Below are positions 13,978-21,243 of a stretch of 21,243 bases of DNA, one piece after another (positions within the stretch are counted from its first letter, which is position 1; each line of letters opens with the position of its first letter). The notes under the pieces were generated by a model. The model saw nothing but the letters and a program-made list of their open reading frames with translations. It searched no databases and had not been told where the DNA came from. This DNA comes from a virus, in the IMG/VR virus record IMGVR_UViG_3300021962_000767, positions 1 to 21,243 of that record; one strand, written 5' to 3'. The position numbers and the translations under genes were made by a program.

Positions 13978-16900
13978 TTAAAATTTAATAACAAGATTAA
14001 CAGATTCTGTACTTGTATCAGTACGAGTGACAGGTGGAACGTTTTCTATATATAGTACAGATCCCGTATCACGAACTAGATTTGGCCTCACAATTGTGTT
14101 GGGATTCTCAGCATAACCCATAGCTCCAGAAGTAATACCCATAAAATAGTTATTAGTACTTTCTGAGAGAATACCGTCTACATCTCCTAGCACTAGCACT
14201 TTATTGACTTGGCTTACAGCTGCCGTAGCACCAGAAGTTATACCTGTTACATTAGCACTGGAAGAGAATGTACCTTTAATATTTGTTAGTTTTAGATGCG
14301 TACTATTAGCAGCTATTAAAATACCATTAGCAGATGTACTTTGATCGATTCTTTCGTTGATAGTAAATGCAGCTGTGTTACTACTAATTATAAGATCAAC
14401 CTCATTTGAAGTATCGTACACTAGTCCAGATCCAATTTTAGATCCAATTGAAGTGCGCATTTCAACTGTTTCGTCTACGCTAAAGTTGCCTGAAAGCTGT
14501 GAAAGAGTTATTCTTGCTAATTGATTAAAGGTATTAAACGTTAAAGTTTTAGTATTATTAGCTGTTTTAATAGCAGAAACGTTAGCGTAAGCATTAGAAG
14601 AATTATCAAAAACTGTATATCCAGCAACAAAAGTACCTACTACATTGCTAAGTCTTAAAGTAGTATTGTTTGATGATACTAAAGTACCACCGGCGCCTGT
14701 TGTCTGTTGCCTGACATAGCTATTAGAAGAAACAGTGAATTCGTTTATATTAACGTTAGCAATTGTTGAGGTGAGTTCAGATGTTAGACCTATAACAGTT
14801 AAGTTTGCGGCTTCTTTATCAAAGCTACCTTTTACATCACTTAATTCTACTAAACTTGTATTAGCATGTACTACCAAACCTGTAGCTAGATTAGCTTGAT
14901 ATACTACTTCACCTACAGTAAATGTATTAGCACCAGTAAGATTTAAAGTTACTCTATCAAAATTATTGATTGTTAGAAATACATTATCAAATAGCGGGTC
15001 TTTAATAAGACCGGCTGTTCTGAATTCACCAAACCCGGGTAGATTATACTGTTCATTATAGCTATTAGCAATTTGTACAGCTACACTAACATATTGAGCA
15101 CCTAGTTCAAACGCTGCATTACTGCCGTGACCTAATACAGGGCTAATCAATGGCTTTAAACTAGCATTAGCACCAAAATTAGGATTAGCAGATACAGATG
15201 CGTTTGCTTGCGTATAGTTACTTCCAGGATCAAACACAACAATAGAGCTAATAGCAGTAGTAGTAGTGTTTACTAAGCTATAAGCAGCAGCATTAGAGCC
15301 GTCTCCTGAAATTGTTACTTTAGGAGATATAACATATTCTGTTTGTTCGTTTGGCAATAATTTAATAGAAGATATGTTAGCAGTACCACTAGATGTACTT
15401 ACAATACCAGCGCCTAAAATAAACGATCCTGATGTACTACCTAGGGTAATGGTAGGATTATTTTCTACAGCAGCAACATTAGCAGATGTATTTGAAGTAA
15501 TACCTAAAATAGTTTGATTTGCTACAAACCCTGGACCTGCAATACTAGATATTATTAACTTAGTGCTATTAGCAAAAGATATTACGCCGTTTGTGGAGCT
15601 ACTTGCTTGTGTAATTATTTCACCTAAATCATAATTGCCCGTAGCACTATTAATAGATATTATTGCACCATTAACATCAGCAAAAGATATAATACCGTTC
15701 GCTGAAATATTAGTAATACTTGAAACGGTAGCGGCTGAATTAACCTTATAGTGCGCATTTGCTGAGTACGCGGCACTGAAAGGCCCAGCTACAGTCAAAC
15801 TAGTATTGTTAGCTACAGCTGTAACACGGTGAAAATGAGTACCTACTTTAATATAATCCCCAGCAGAATAAAACGTAGTAAAGAAAGCATTAGCAGCTGC
15901 AGTCACGGTATTTGAAGAAGTACTTGTAGTTACTGTACTATTACCTATAGTAGTTCCTCTACCTGCGTCAATTGCATACCCGTTCTCAAATTCAGTCGAG
16001 GTTAACAAATTAACTCTTAAGTAAGAACTATTAGCTGTAACAATAGTGGCTGTAGCACTAGTGTTACTCTGAGTAATAGTATCTCCGGGTTGAATGTAAC
16101 CTGATTGTGATGTAATCGAAATAGCGGTCAAATTCTGCGTTACAGTGTCATTAACAGTAAAAGTACCACTAACATTTGCAAGTGTTAGATTAGTTTTAAG
16201 ATCTAGCGGGCTATCAACAAGTAGTACCTTAGAAGCGCCGTCATAATCTGCTATTGTTCTTATTTGACCGGAGCCTAGGCCACTTTTAAAGTAAATAGCT
16301 GAGTTAGTGTAGAAATCATTATTAGAGGAAGCATTACTAGAAATAACAATAGCGGTTGTATTAATTACACTCTGTAATAAACCTGTATTAAACGTGGCCC
16401 AGCCTGAACCGCCAGTAACCACTTTAATAGCGTCAATACCGCCAGGTATAGCAGCCGCTACCACAGCAGAATTTGGAGTGACAGACATGTATAGAGCAGA
16501 TCCAAATTTAGCCATATCACTATCAGAAATAGTATACATGTATTTCCAAACATAACCATCGGAAGTTTTGAACGGCGTAACGGATTTAATAGAAGGTGCA
16601 ACTACTGAGTTGCCAGATCCAGCCTGTATGACTTTATAAACAGACTTTACCGAAGCGCTCGTGTTGTATACAAAAAAGTCTTTTGAGTATAGATCTGCAT
16701 CATCCTTATCATAAGCTGAGTATAAAGTATTATTTGCCCAGTCGTTTCTTTTTACAGATAATATTACATCAGTGTTGGTAACTTTTTTACCGTATAATAT
16801 ATTATCATATACTTCATGATCATAATTAGAAACAGCAGAATTAGCAGCAGGGGGCGTGCTATCGTTAGCCCATGGCGTTGAATGACCTACAAAAATATAA

Positions 16901-16983
16901 AAGTTATTATTAGTTGACTTGACGTCATCTATAAATCTGTTAGCTAGATCAACACTAAATTTTTTTGTAATAATTCCGGCCAT
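13978..16983 (-). CDS. 8: Baseplate wedge protein gp8-like, enlarged by two insertions
   Basis: 1001 aa, three times T4 gp8 (334 aa). Three separated blocks look like gp8. The N-terminal block (about 1-170) has ITKKFSVDLANRF, FYIFVGHSTPW, RNDW and DGYVWKYMYTI, matching T4 gp8 segments ending in FGRSEPW, RRDW and DGYVWEYLFEI. A middle block (about 612-665) has LPGFGEFRTAGLIKDPLF, matching the T4 GFRQISIITNPL region. The C-terminus (about 970-1001) has GSVLYIENVPPVTRTDT and ends VNLVIKF, matching the T4 GEMIYMENRPP to ILFTF end. Between them lie about 440 and 300 residues of Asn/Ser/Thr-rich beta modules. T4 gp8 is a dimer clamping gp6, gp7 and gp10 in the wedge, so the insertions probably project outward. 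A putative late promoter precedes the gene. Confidence 0.88.
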   Translation of the reverse strand: MAGIITKKFSVDLANRFIDDVKSTNNNFYIFVGHSTPWANDSTPPAANSAVSNYDHEVYDNILYGKKVTNTDVILSVKRNDWANNTLYSAYDKDDADLYSKDFFVYNTSASVKSVYKVIQAGSGNSVVAPSIKSVTPFKTSDGYVWKYMYTISDSDMAKFGSALYMSVTPNSAVVAAAIPGGIDAIKVVTGGSGWATFNTGLLQSVINTTAIVISSNASSNNDFYTNSAIYFKSGLGSGQIRTIADYDGASKVLLVDSPLDLKTNLTLANVSGTFTVNDTVTQNLTAISITSQSGYIQPGDTITQSNTSATATIVTANSSYLRVNLLTSTEFENGYAIDAGRGTTIGNSTVTTSTSSNTVTAAANAFFTTFYSAGDYIKVGTHFHRVTAVANNTSLTVAGPFSAAYSANAHYKVNSAATVSSITNISANGIISFADVNGAIISINSATGNYDLGEIITQASSSTNGVISFANSTKLIISSIAGPGFVANQTILGITSNTSANVAAVENNPTITLGSTSGSFILGAGIVSTSSGTANISSIKLLPNEQTEYVISPKVTISGDGSNAAAYSLVNTTTTAISSIVVFDPGSNYTQANASVSANPNFGANASLKPLISPVLGHGSNAAFELGAQYVSVAVQIANSYNEQYNLPGFGEFRTAGLIKDPLFDNVFLTINNFDRVTLNLTGANTFTVGEVVYQANLATGLVVHANTSLVELSDVKGSFDKEAANLTVIGLTSELTSTIANVNINEFTVSSNSYVRQQTTGAGGTLVSSNNTTLRLSNVVGTFVAGYTVFDNSSNAYANVSAIKTANNTKTLTFNTFNQLARITLSQLSGNFSVDETVEMRTSIGSKIGSGLVYDTSNEVDLIISSNTAAFTINERIDQSTSANGILIAANSTHLKLTNIKGTFSSSANVTGITSGATAAVSQVNKVLVLGDVDGILSESTNNYFMGITSGAMGYAENPNTIVRPNLVRDTGSVLYIENVPPVTRTDTSTESVNLVIKF
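14077..16473 (-). repeat. Repeat-rich beta-module insertions inside gp8-like protein
   Basis: Covers protein residues about 171-969, with the conserved middle block (612-665) in between. Degenerate modules follow the pattern L-x-x-(V/L/I)-x-G-x-F-x-x-x-(E/D/N)-x-V: LANVSGTFTVNDTVTQ (268-283), FTVGEVVYQANLATG (688-702), LSNVVGTFVAGYTVF (778-792), LSQLSGNFSVDETVE (827-841) and LTNIKGTFSSSANVTG (899-914). A separate domain at 349-416 recurs in the neighbouring gp7-like and DUF4815-type proteins. Boundaries are approximate because they were set by eye from the T4 gp8 match. Confidence 0.6.
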
Positions 16984-17005
16984 ATTATTTACCTAAAATA
17001 TGAAT

Positions 17006-17013
17006 TATTTATG
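17006..17013 (-). promoter_or_regulatory. Putative T4-type late promoter before gp8 gene
   Basis: On the minus strand this reads CATAAATA, one mismatch from the T4 late promoter consensus TATAAATA, which is recognised by the sliding-clamp-activated gp55/gp33 polymerase. It abuts the gp7-like stop (TAG) in a 30-nt intergenic gap and is 22 nt before the gp8 ATG, leaving room for a short leader with an AGG-type ribosome site. No -35 element is expected for this class. The sequence is AT-rich, so chance occurrence is possible. Support comes from position in a true gap and from a similar element before the gene starting at 1939. Confidence 0.5.
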
Positions 17014-19308
17014 CTATAGAGAAATAACTGAATTAGACGAGATAGAGCTTTCTGATAATGTAGTGAGGTTATCTACATTATTATCTACAAAGGCAAACTT
17101 ACCAAATAACTCTGTACCGGCTATATGAAGCAAGGACTTTACGACGTCTTTGTATTTTAAGAAGTCAATACCAGTACGCATCTCATATGAGTATTCTTGA
17201 TAGTATTTACTATCCTGAATATACTTGTCGGCATCTAAAAATCCTCTAGAAGATCTCCAATATCCTTCCTGAACCCCGTGCGTTTTAACAATTGCAGCAC
17301 CTGTGACGGTAAATGCTGATCCTTCTTTCGTTAAAGTTACTGGCTCACCTACTTCATACCCTACGCCGCTATCGACAACTGTTAATCCTAACACCACTCC
17401 GCTAGAAGTGCCTGCGTTTGATTCTATGATAGCGTCAGCACCTTTTACTCTATTACCTACACCGGGTAATTCTAATGCTGCTACAACTGGCTCGATAATA
17501 CTAACATAAGGATTTAATGAATAACCAGTGCCTGGATTAATACCGCTAAGATACTGAATAGTACCAACTTCTAGTTCCTGATATGTTAATGCATCTACAA
17601 TTTTAGTGTTAATTTTTTCTATATCACCTAAGGTTACAGCTTTAGCAAAACTGTAATTAGATTGATCTTCATAGTAAGGTACAGTTGTTTGCGTGTTACT
17701 AAAATTAGTAGCTACTGTTAATACTGTACTATTAGTAACTGATGTAACTTCTCTTATTTCTTTTGCGGCGCTATTATTTACTTGTATATAATCACCTACT
17801 ACGAAATCTGTTGTAAAGGAAGTTCCTACACCGGTGACTGTATTACTACCACTAGTTATCGATACTGTACCTGTAGCATTACTTGATTCATTAAAAGTAA
17901 TAAGTTTTGTGTCTAGCTTGTCTCTTAAAAAGTCTGTATTAACTGTAATGACTTCTTTATCAAAGATAGCTCCTACTTTAAAATTAGCACCAGTGCCTCC
18001 TCCAATAATGTTAGCGACACTAATAGCCCCAGTGTTACTGCCGCCTGTTACGTTATATACGAAACCCTGCGCAGAAGACGTATTACCTACTAGTAGGAAT
18101 GTGTTACCACCGGTTGAGTAAGTAGAAGTAGTAAACGAGCCAGTAACATTACTAACATAGTAAGCTGTATTGCCTACACTAGGTACGATACCTACAATCT
18201 GACCAATTCCTACATTTGCACTGCCATTAGATTGGTATACATATTCACCATTTGCAAATGTACCGGATACGGTATCTAATATAATTTTAATCGCAGTATA
18301 TGCTGGTAAACCTATTTGAAAGCCAGATGTAGTCTGCTTGATAGTAACAACAGAAGAATTTACTGCAGTAACCAAGCCATTGGCAGTCATGACACCACCA
18401 TCAGTTTGATATACTAATTGATCAACTTGAATATTACCATTACTGGTTGTATAGCTTAATTGAAGTTGTGAATAAACTTGTGATAGGGCATTTAACGAGT
18501 ATCCACTACCACCACTAATTAAGTTGAAGTTAACTCTACCTTGTTGATTTGTAATCGCGGTAATTTTAGCTTTTGCGTTATCACCTTTACCATTTACATC
18601 TAAAATATCACCAACGTTAAAATTAGCTCCTCCGTCAGTAACACTAATAGCTGATAACGAGCCGACAGTGGTGGGAACTGCTACTCCAATTATATTAATA
18701 GTGTCTTCAGTTCTTATTTTTTCACCGTAATCGAAAACACCATTAAGATTGGATATTTCTAATACATCAATAACTTTTTTATTAGCAATTCTTTGCGTGA
18801 AATTTTCAACAATAGCAGTAGCACCACTATTTACACCCACAATTTTACGCCCAATATAATATTGAATATCATCTATAAAGCTAGTAATTTCAAGATACTT
18901 ACCTTGATACCACTCACCATCTGATACTCTTAGAATATCATCGCCAGGGTAATAAATTTTTATATCTTTATTGTATAGAGTACGAAAAAGTATTTCGTAG
19001 CTTCTTTCAGACCCTTTTGATTTGTACAGGTCTTGAATATTTTTAATTAATAGTCGTTTATCAGCAACAGTATCTAGAGGTATATTCTTAGCATACTTGT
19101 TTTTAAAATACACTAGATATTCATCTAGTGTACTATCAATATCTCTATAGTCAAAAACGCGACGAGCTTTGTATGTAACATTATTCTCGTCTTCAAGCCA
19201 CTCAAAGTATGATTGCACAAACGCAATAAGAGCTGGTCCATCTTCCCTGAAAAGAGCAGGAAATTGACTTTCTATAAACTGCGATATATTTTTTTCAATA
19301 ACTTTCAT
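17014..19308 (-). CDS. 7: Baseplate wedge protein, gp7/gpI-like
   Basis: 764 aa; T4 gp7 is 1032 aa. Expected to nucleate the wedge by binding the gp6 dimer. Residues 1-120 are compact and helical, with FPALFREDGPALIAFVQSYF near 16-35 and LIKNIQDLYKSKGSERSYEI near 87-106. That second motif resembles the tail protein I (gpI) helix and is followed by LFRTLYN. Residues about 150-680 are beta-rich modules with recurring G-x-F-x-x-G-E-x-V patterns (187-200, 348-358) and a domain at 478-545 that recurs in two neighbouring proteins. The C-terminus (about 678-740; EGYWRSSRGFLDADKYIQDS, then GTELFGKFAF) is a closing domain I recognise from marine T4-like phage structural proteins. The gene starts 2 nt after gp6. 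The gp7 name rests mainly on synteny and the gpI-like helices. Confidence 0.72.
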   Translation of the reverse strand: MKVIEKNISQFIESQFPALFREDGPALIAFVQSYFEWLEDENNVTYKARRVFDYRDIDSTLDEYLVYFKNKYAKNIPLDTVADKRLLIKNIQDLYKSKGSERSYEILFRTLYNKDIKIYYPGDDILRVSDGEWYQGKYLEITSFIDDIQYYIGRKIVGVNSGATAIVENFTQRIANKKVIDVLEISNLNGVFDYGEKIRTEDTINIIGVAVPTTVGSLSAISVTDGGANFNVGDILDVNGKGDNAKAKITAITNQQGRVNFNLISGGSGYSLNALSQVYSQLQLSYTTSNGNIQVDQLVYQTDGGVMTANGLVTAVNSSVVTIKQTTSGFQIGLPAYTAIKIILDTVSGTFANGEYVYQSNGSANVGIGQIVGIVPSVGNTAYYVSNVTGSFTTSTYSTGGNTFLLVGNTSSAQGFVYNVTGGSNTGAISVANIIGGGTGANFKVGAIFDKEVITVNTDFLRDKLDTKLITFNESSNATGTVSITSGSNTVTGVGTSFTTDFVVGDYIQVNNSAAKEIREVTSVTNSTVLTVATNFSNTQTTVPYYEDQSNYSFAKAVTLGDIEKINTKIVDALTYQELEVGTIQYLSGINPGTGYSLNPYVSIIEPVVAALELPGVGNRVKGADAIIESNAGTSSGVVLGLTVVDSGVGYEVGEPVTLTKEGSAFTVTGAAIVKTHGVQEGYWRSSRGFLDADKYIQDSKYYQEYSYEMRTGIDFLKYKDVVKSLLHIAGTELFGKFAFVDNNVDNLTTLSESSISSNSVISL

Positions 19309-19310
19309 CG

Positions 19311-21098
19311 TTACTCTTTAACCGATTCAACGGTAATTTCAGTAAGGTTATTATCAATACGAATAACTGTATTTCTTAGAGCTGCTATATCTTGATTGGC
19401 AGGCATAGCGTAGAATTTTATACCTTCACCTTCATAGTCATTAATAGAAATATTACTGATATTGACAGTACCGTTCTCATAATCTACTGAGCCGGCATTA
19501 GATTTAAGAATGTTTCTACCAGATCCAGTCAATTCATAAAGAAATAAATTACCAGCACCATCTTCGCCGAAATATGCTGCTCTAGAATTATATGTAATTT
19601 GCGAGGAATATACTGTTAATTCATTATCTAGTGGTCTTGAAACATTATAATCATCTCTCTGGATCTTGTTTCCAAAATTAATAGTAGCTGAGTAATTACT
19701 ATTCAATAGTGGTATAATTGATTTAATCATGAGAGTTTTAGTTTGATTACCAACAATACTTACGTGAGCGTCGTTAATTGCTGCTACAAATTTAGAGTAT
19801 CTAAAAGTCTTATTAAAATCTATAAGGTATAAATTATTAAAATCTACGATAGCTCCTCTTACAAGCGCTTCAATCTGACTATTAGTAAGTATTGTCTGAT
19901 TAATATTATATTTTACGGTTGTGCTAATTTTTAGATCAAGAAACTCTGGGTCTTCAATCATTGGATTGATTGAGAGTGGAGATCTAGCACGAACAAATTC
20001 TAGAATTCTGTCTGATGTTGTTTGAGTTACAGGGTTGCCAGATAGTGTTACTGGGGAAATAACAACTCGACCATATTGAGGTGTTACAGGTATCTCTTCA
20101 CCACCATATACACTAATCGATTTAATTTCTGGAAAATTAGCAATAATGAGTGCTTTATAATCTTCCGTTGTTACTACTCTATCTTGAGTCTGAAAAAATC
20201 TAGTAGCATTTGACTTAATAGAGCTAAGACTTTCACTTTCAGATCCACCTGCTGCAGGTGTTAAAGTAGTCGCCGTAACCGAGAAACCATCAATAGATGA
20301 CTGAGGATTAAAAGAATTAATGCCATTTACTGTATTACCAGATGATACTCTGTACTTTACTGCAATCATATTTCCATGATCAGGCTTTTTACTGACTACA
20401 TTATCGCCAAACTGTATTTCATACTTACCGCTCTCAGCAGGTTGAATGTAAAAAACTGTTGAGTTTGCATTGAGACTAAAAATACTAGTTGTAAAGGTAT
20501 ATTCAGTGTTTGTAGACGATAGGGAGCTAGGATGCACGAACACTTCTATACTATCAGTATCTACACCTGGATTGGATAATACAAATCTCTGATTTTCAAT
20601 GCTAGTATTAACAACAAACTTTTCGGTTAACAATACCCCTTCATAGATGTCAATATCTCTAATAAATTGATTGTTCGCATTTTTACTAACAGTATAAGGT
20701 TCAGCGGTAGAAAACGTAAATGTGCCATTTGAGGTAGTAGCAGTAAACTTATAATATTGAGGTACAGAGATAGAATAGATAGAGTTATTAGTTACGTTTA
20801 TATTTACTCTTACAGAAGCGGCGGCGGAAGTATAAGATCTAGGGAGATAGTTTAACTCTTTAGCGTGTGATATAATAGAATCGCGTAGCGTAGCTGTATC
20901 AAGAAACATTTCACTACCTATCATATTAAGGTAGAAGGCGTTCTGATATGTGTTATATGCTAGTATATCAAGTAAAACTGAGATGTTTGAGCCTTCAAAA
21001 TCATAGTCAGCAAATCTACTTTGACCTTGCAGGTATGTCTTGAGATTTTCTCTCAGAGAAGAGAAATCTAATTGATTGACTGGTAAAAAATCTGACAT
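19311..21098 (-). CDS. 6: Baseplate wedge protein gp6-like (gpJ family)
   Basis: 595 aa, against about 660 in T4 gp6. Gp6 forms the dimeric backbone of the baseplate wedge and closes the inner ring around the hub. The N-terminal region (about residues 35-100) has the family signature: DFEGSNISVLLDILAYNT, then YQNAFYLNMIGSEMFLDTAT and a conserved LNYLPRSYTSA. The middle carries the Baseplate_J pattern: an EIQFGDNV segment near 227-234, an RVSSGN segment near 250-255, and RVVTTEDYKAL near 307-317, equivalent to the R-x-V-T-x-x-D-Y motif of gpJ proteins. The start ATG overlaps the gp25 stop, and the stop lies 2 nt before the next start. Gp25 upstream and a gpI-like gene downstream make the role firm. 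Confidence 0.93.
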   Translation of the reverse strand: MSDFLPVNQLDFSSLRENLKTYLQGQSRFADYDFEGSNISVLLDILAYNTYQNAFYLNMIGSEMFLDTATLRDSIISHAKELNYLPRSYTSAAASVRVNINVTNNSIYSISVPQYYKFTATTSNGTFTFSTAEPYTVSKNANNQFIRDIDIYEGVLLTEKFVVNTSIENQRFVLSNPGVDTDSIEVFVHPSSLSSTNTEYTFTTSIFSLNANSTVFYIQPAESGKYEIQFGDNVVSKKPDHGNMIAVKYRVSSGNTVNGINSFNPQSSIDGFSVTATTLTPAAGGSESESLSSIKSNATRFFQTQDRVVTTEDYKALIIANFPEIKSISVYGGEEIPVTPQYGRVVISPVTLSGNPVTQTTSDRILEFVRARSPLSINPMIEDPEFLDLKISTTVKYNINQTILTNSQIEALVRGAIVDFNNLYLIDFNKTFRYSKFVAAINDAHVSIVGNQTKTLMIKSIIPLLNSNYSATINFGNKIQRDDYNVSRPLDNELTVYSSQITYNSRAAYFGEDGAGNLFLYELTGSGRNILKSNAGSVDYENGTVNISNISINDYEGEGIKFYAMPANQDIAALRNTVIRIDNNLTEITVESVKE

Positions 21099-21243
21099 TA
21101 CCTTATCCTATCTAAAGTAACTTGCATGGTAATAGGCTGTTCTCTATTTATTACGGAAAAAACAATGGTAACGTCGACAGCATTATTGTCTTCGTATGGT
21201 GTACAGATTACATCTATTAGATTAGCTCTAGGCTCATAATTAC
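21098..21243 (-). CDS. 25: Baseplate wedge protein gp25-like (C-terminal part only)
   Basis: This is the last 47 codons of a gene entering from the right edge; its start is outside the window. The visible protein contains EPRANLIDVICTPYED and ends ITMQVTLDRIR, matching the C-terminal part of the gp25/gpW family, a small lysozyme-fold baseplate wedge subunit. In contractile tails gp25 binds the gp6 dimer and sits where the sheath starts to assemble. The TAA stop shares one base with the ATG of the next gene (TAATG), which suggests translational coupling to gp6. Position directly before gp6 agrees with the conserved W-J-I order (gp25, gp6, gp7). The assignment rests on the C-terminal motif plus synteny. 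Confidence 0.85.
   Translation of the reverse strand, partial: NYEPRANLIDVICTPYEDNNAVDVTIVFSVINREQPITMQVTLDRIR

Noticed and set aside
5657-16983. Very high density of N-x-S/T sequons suggesting glycosylation
   Set aside because: Asn, Ser and Thr dominate these structural proteins, so sequons are expected by composition; no glycosyltransferase is encoded in the window.
21145-21152. AATAAATA on the minus strand inside gp25, 47 nt before the gp6 start
   Set aside because: It lies wholly within gp25 codons (part of the VINRE segment) and the octamer is frequent by chance in this AT-rich DNA; position gives no added support.

Overview
This window looks like the late structural (tail/baseplate) region of a T4-like contractile-tail phage, most like the marine myoviruses (cyanophage or pelagiphage type). 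The grounds are the W-J-I type baseplate core (gp25, gp6, gp7-like), a recognisable gp8, a giant DUF4815-type protein, an Asn/Ser/Thr-rich structural proteome and AT-rich DNA. The host cannot be read from the sequence. All genes I accept are on the minus strand, so transcription runs from high to low coordinates. They are tightly packed: several junctions are TAATG or ATGA overlaps and others have gaps of 0-73 nt. No stretch over 100 nt lacks a gene, and I see no tRNA, rRNA, CRISPR array or insertion sequence.

Baseplate part (21243 to 8056): C-terminus of gp25 (cut by the window edge), gp6 (595 aa), a gp7/gpI-like wedge protein (764 aa), a gp8-like wedge protein enlarged to 1001 aa by two repeat-rich insertions, a 1897-aa DUF4815-type structural protein, and a small conserved coiled-coil protein (69 aa). 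A putative T4-type late promoter lies just before the gp8 gene.

Fibre and modification part (8056 to 2013): a 799-aa tail fibre ending in a peptidase S74 self-cleaving chaperone. It is followed by a 267-aa virion-type protein with an alternating Cys-X-Cys tract abutting a Hint (hedgehog/intein) autoprocessing domain, a 248-aa unrecognised protein with an Ig-like C-terminus, a radical SAM/SPASM peptide-maturase-like enzyme, and a 2OG-Fe(II) oxygenase-like enzyme. A Cys-rich candidate substrate, a self-processing domain and two peptide-modifying enzyme types in one tail-fibre operon is the most striking feature here. My proposal, which is inference, is a RiPP-like post-translational maturation system acting on a phage tail component.

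Distal part (1966 to 1): a second putative late promoter, a BppU-N-like 108-aa protein, a 134-aa structural protein, and the first 402 residues of another fibre. That fibre starts at GTG, carries a 24-aa repeat array, and runs off the left edge.
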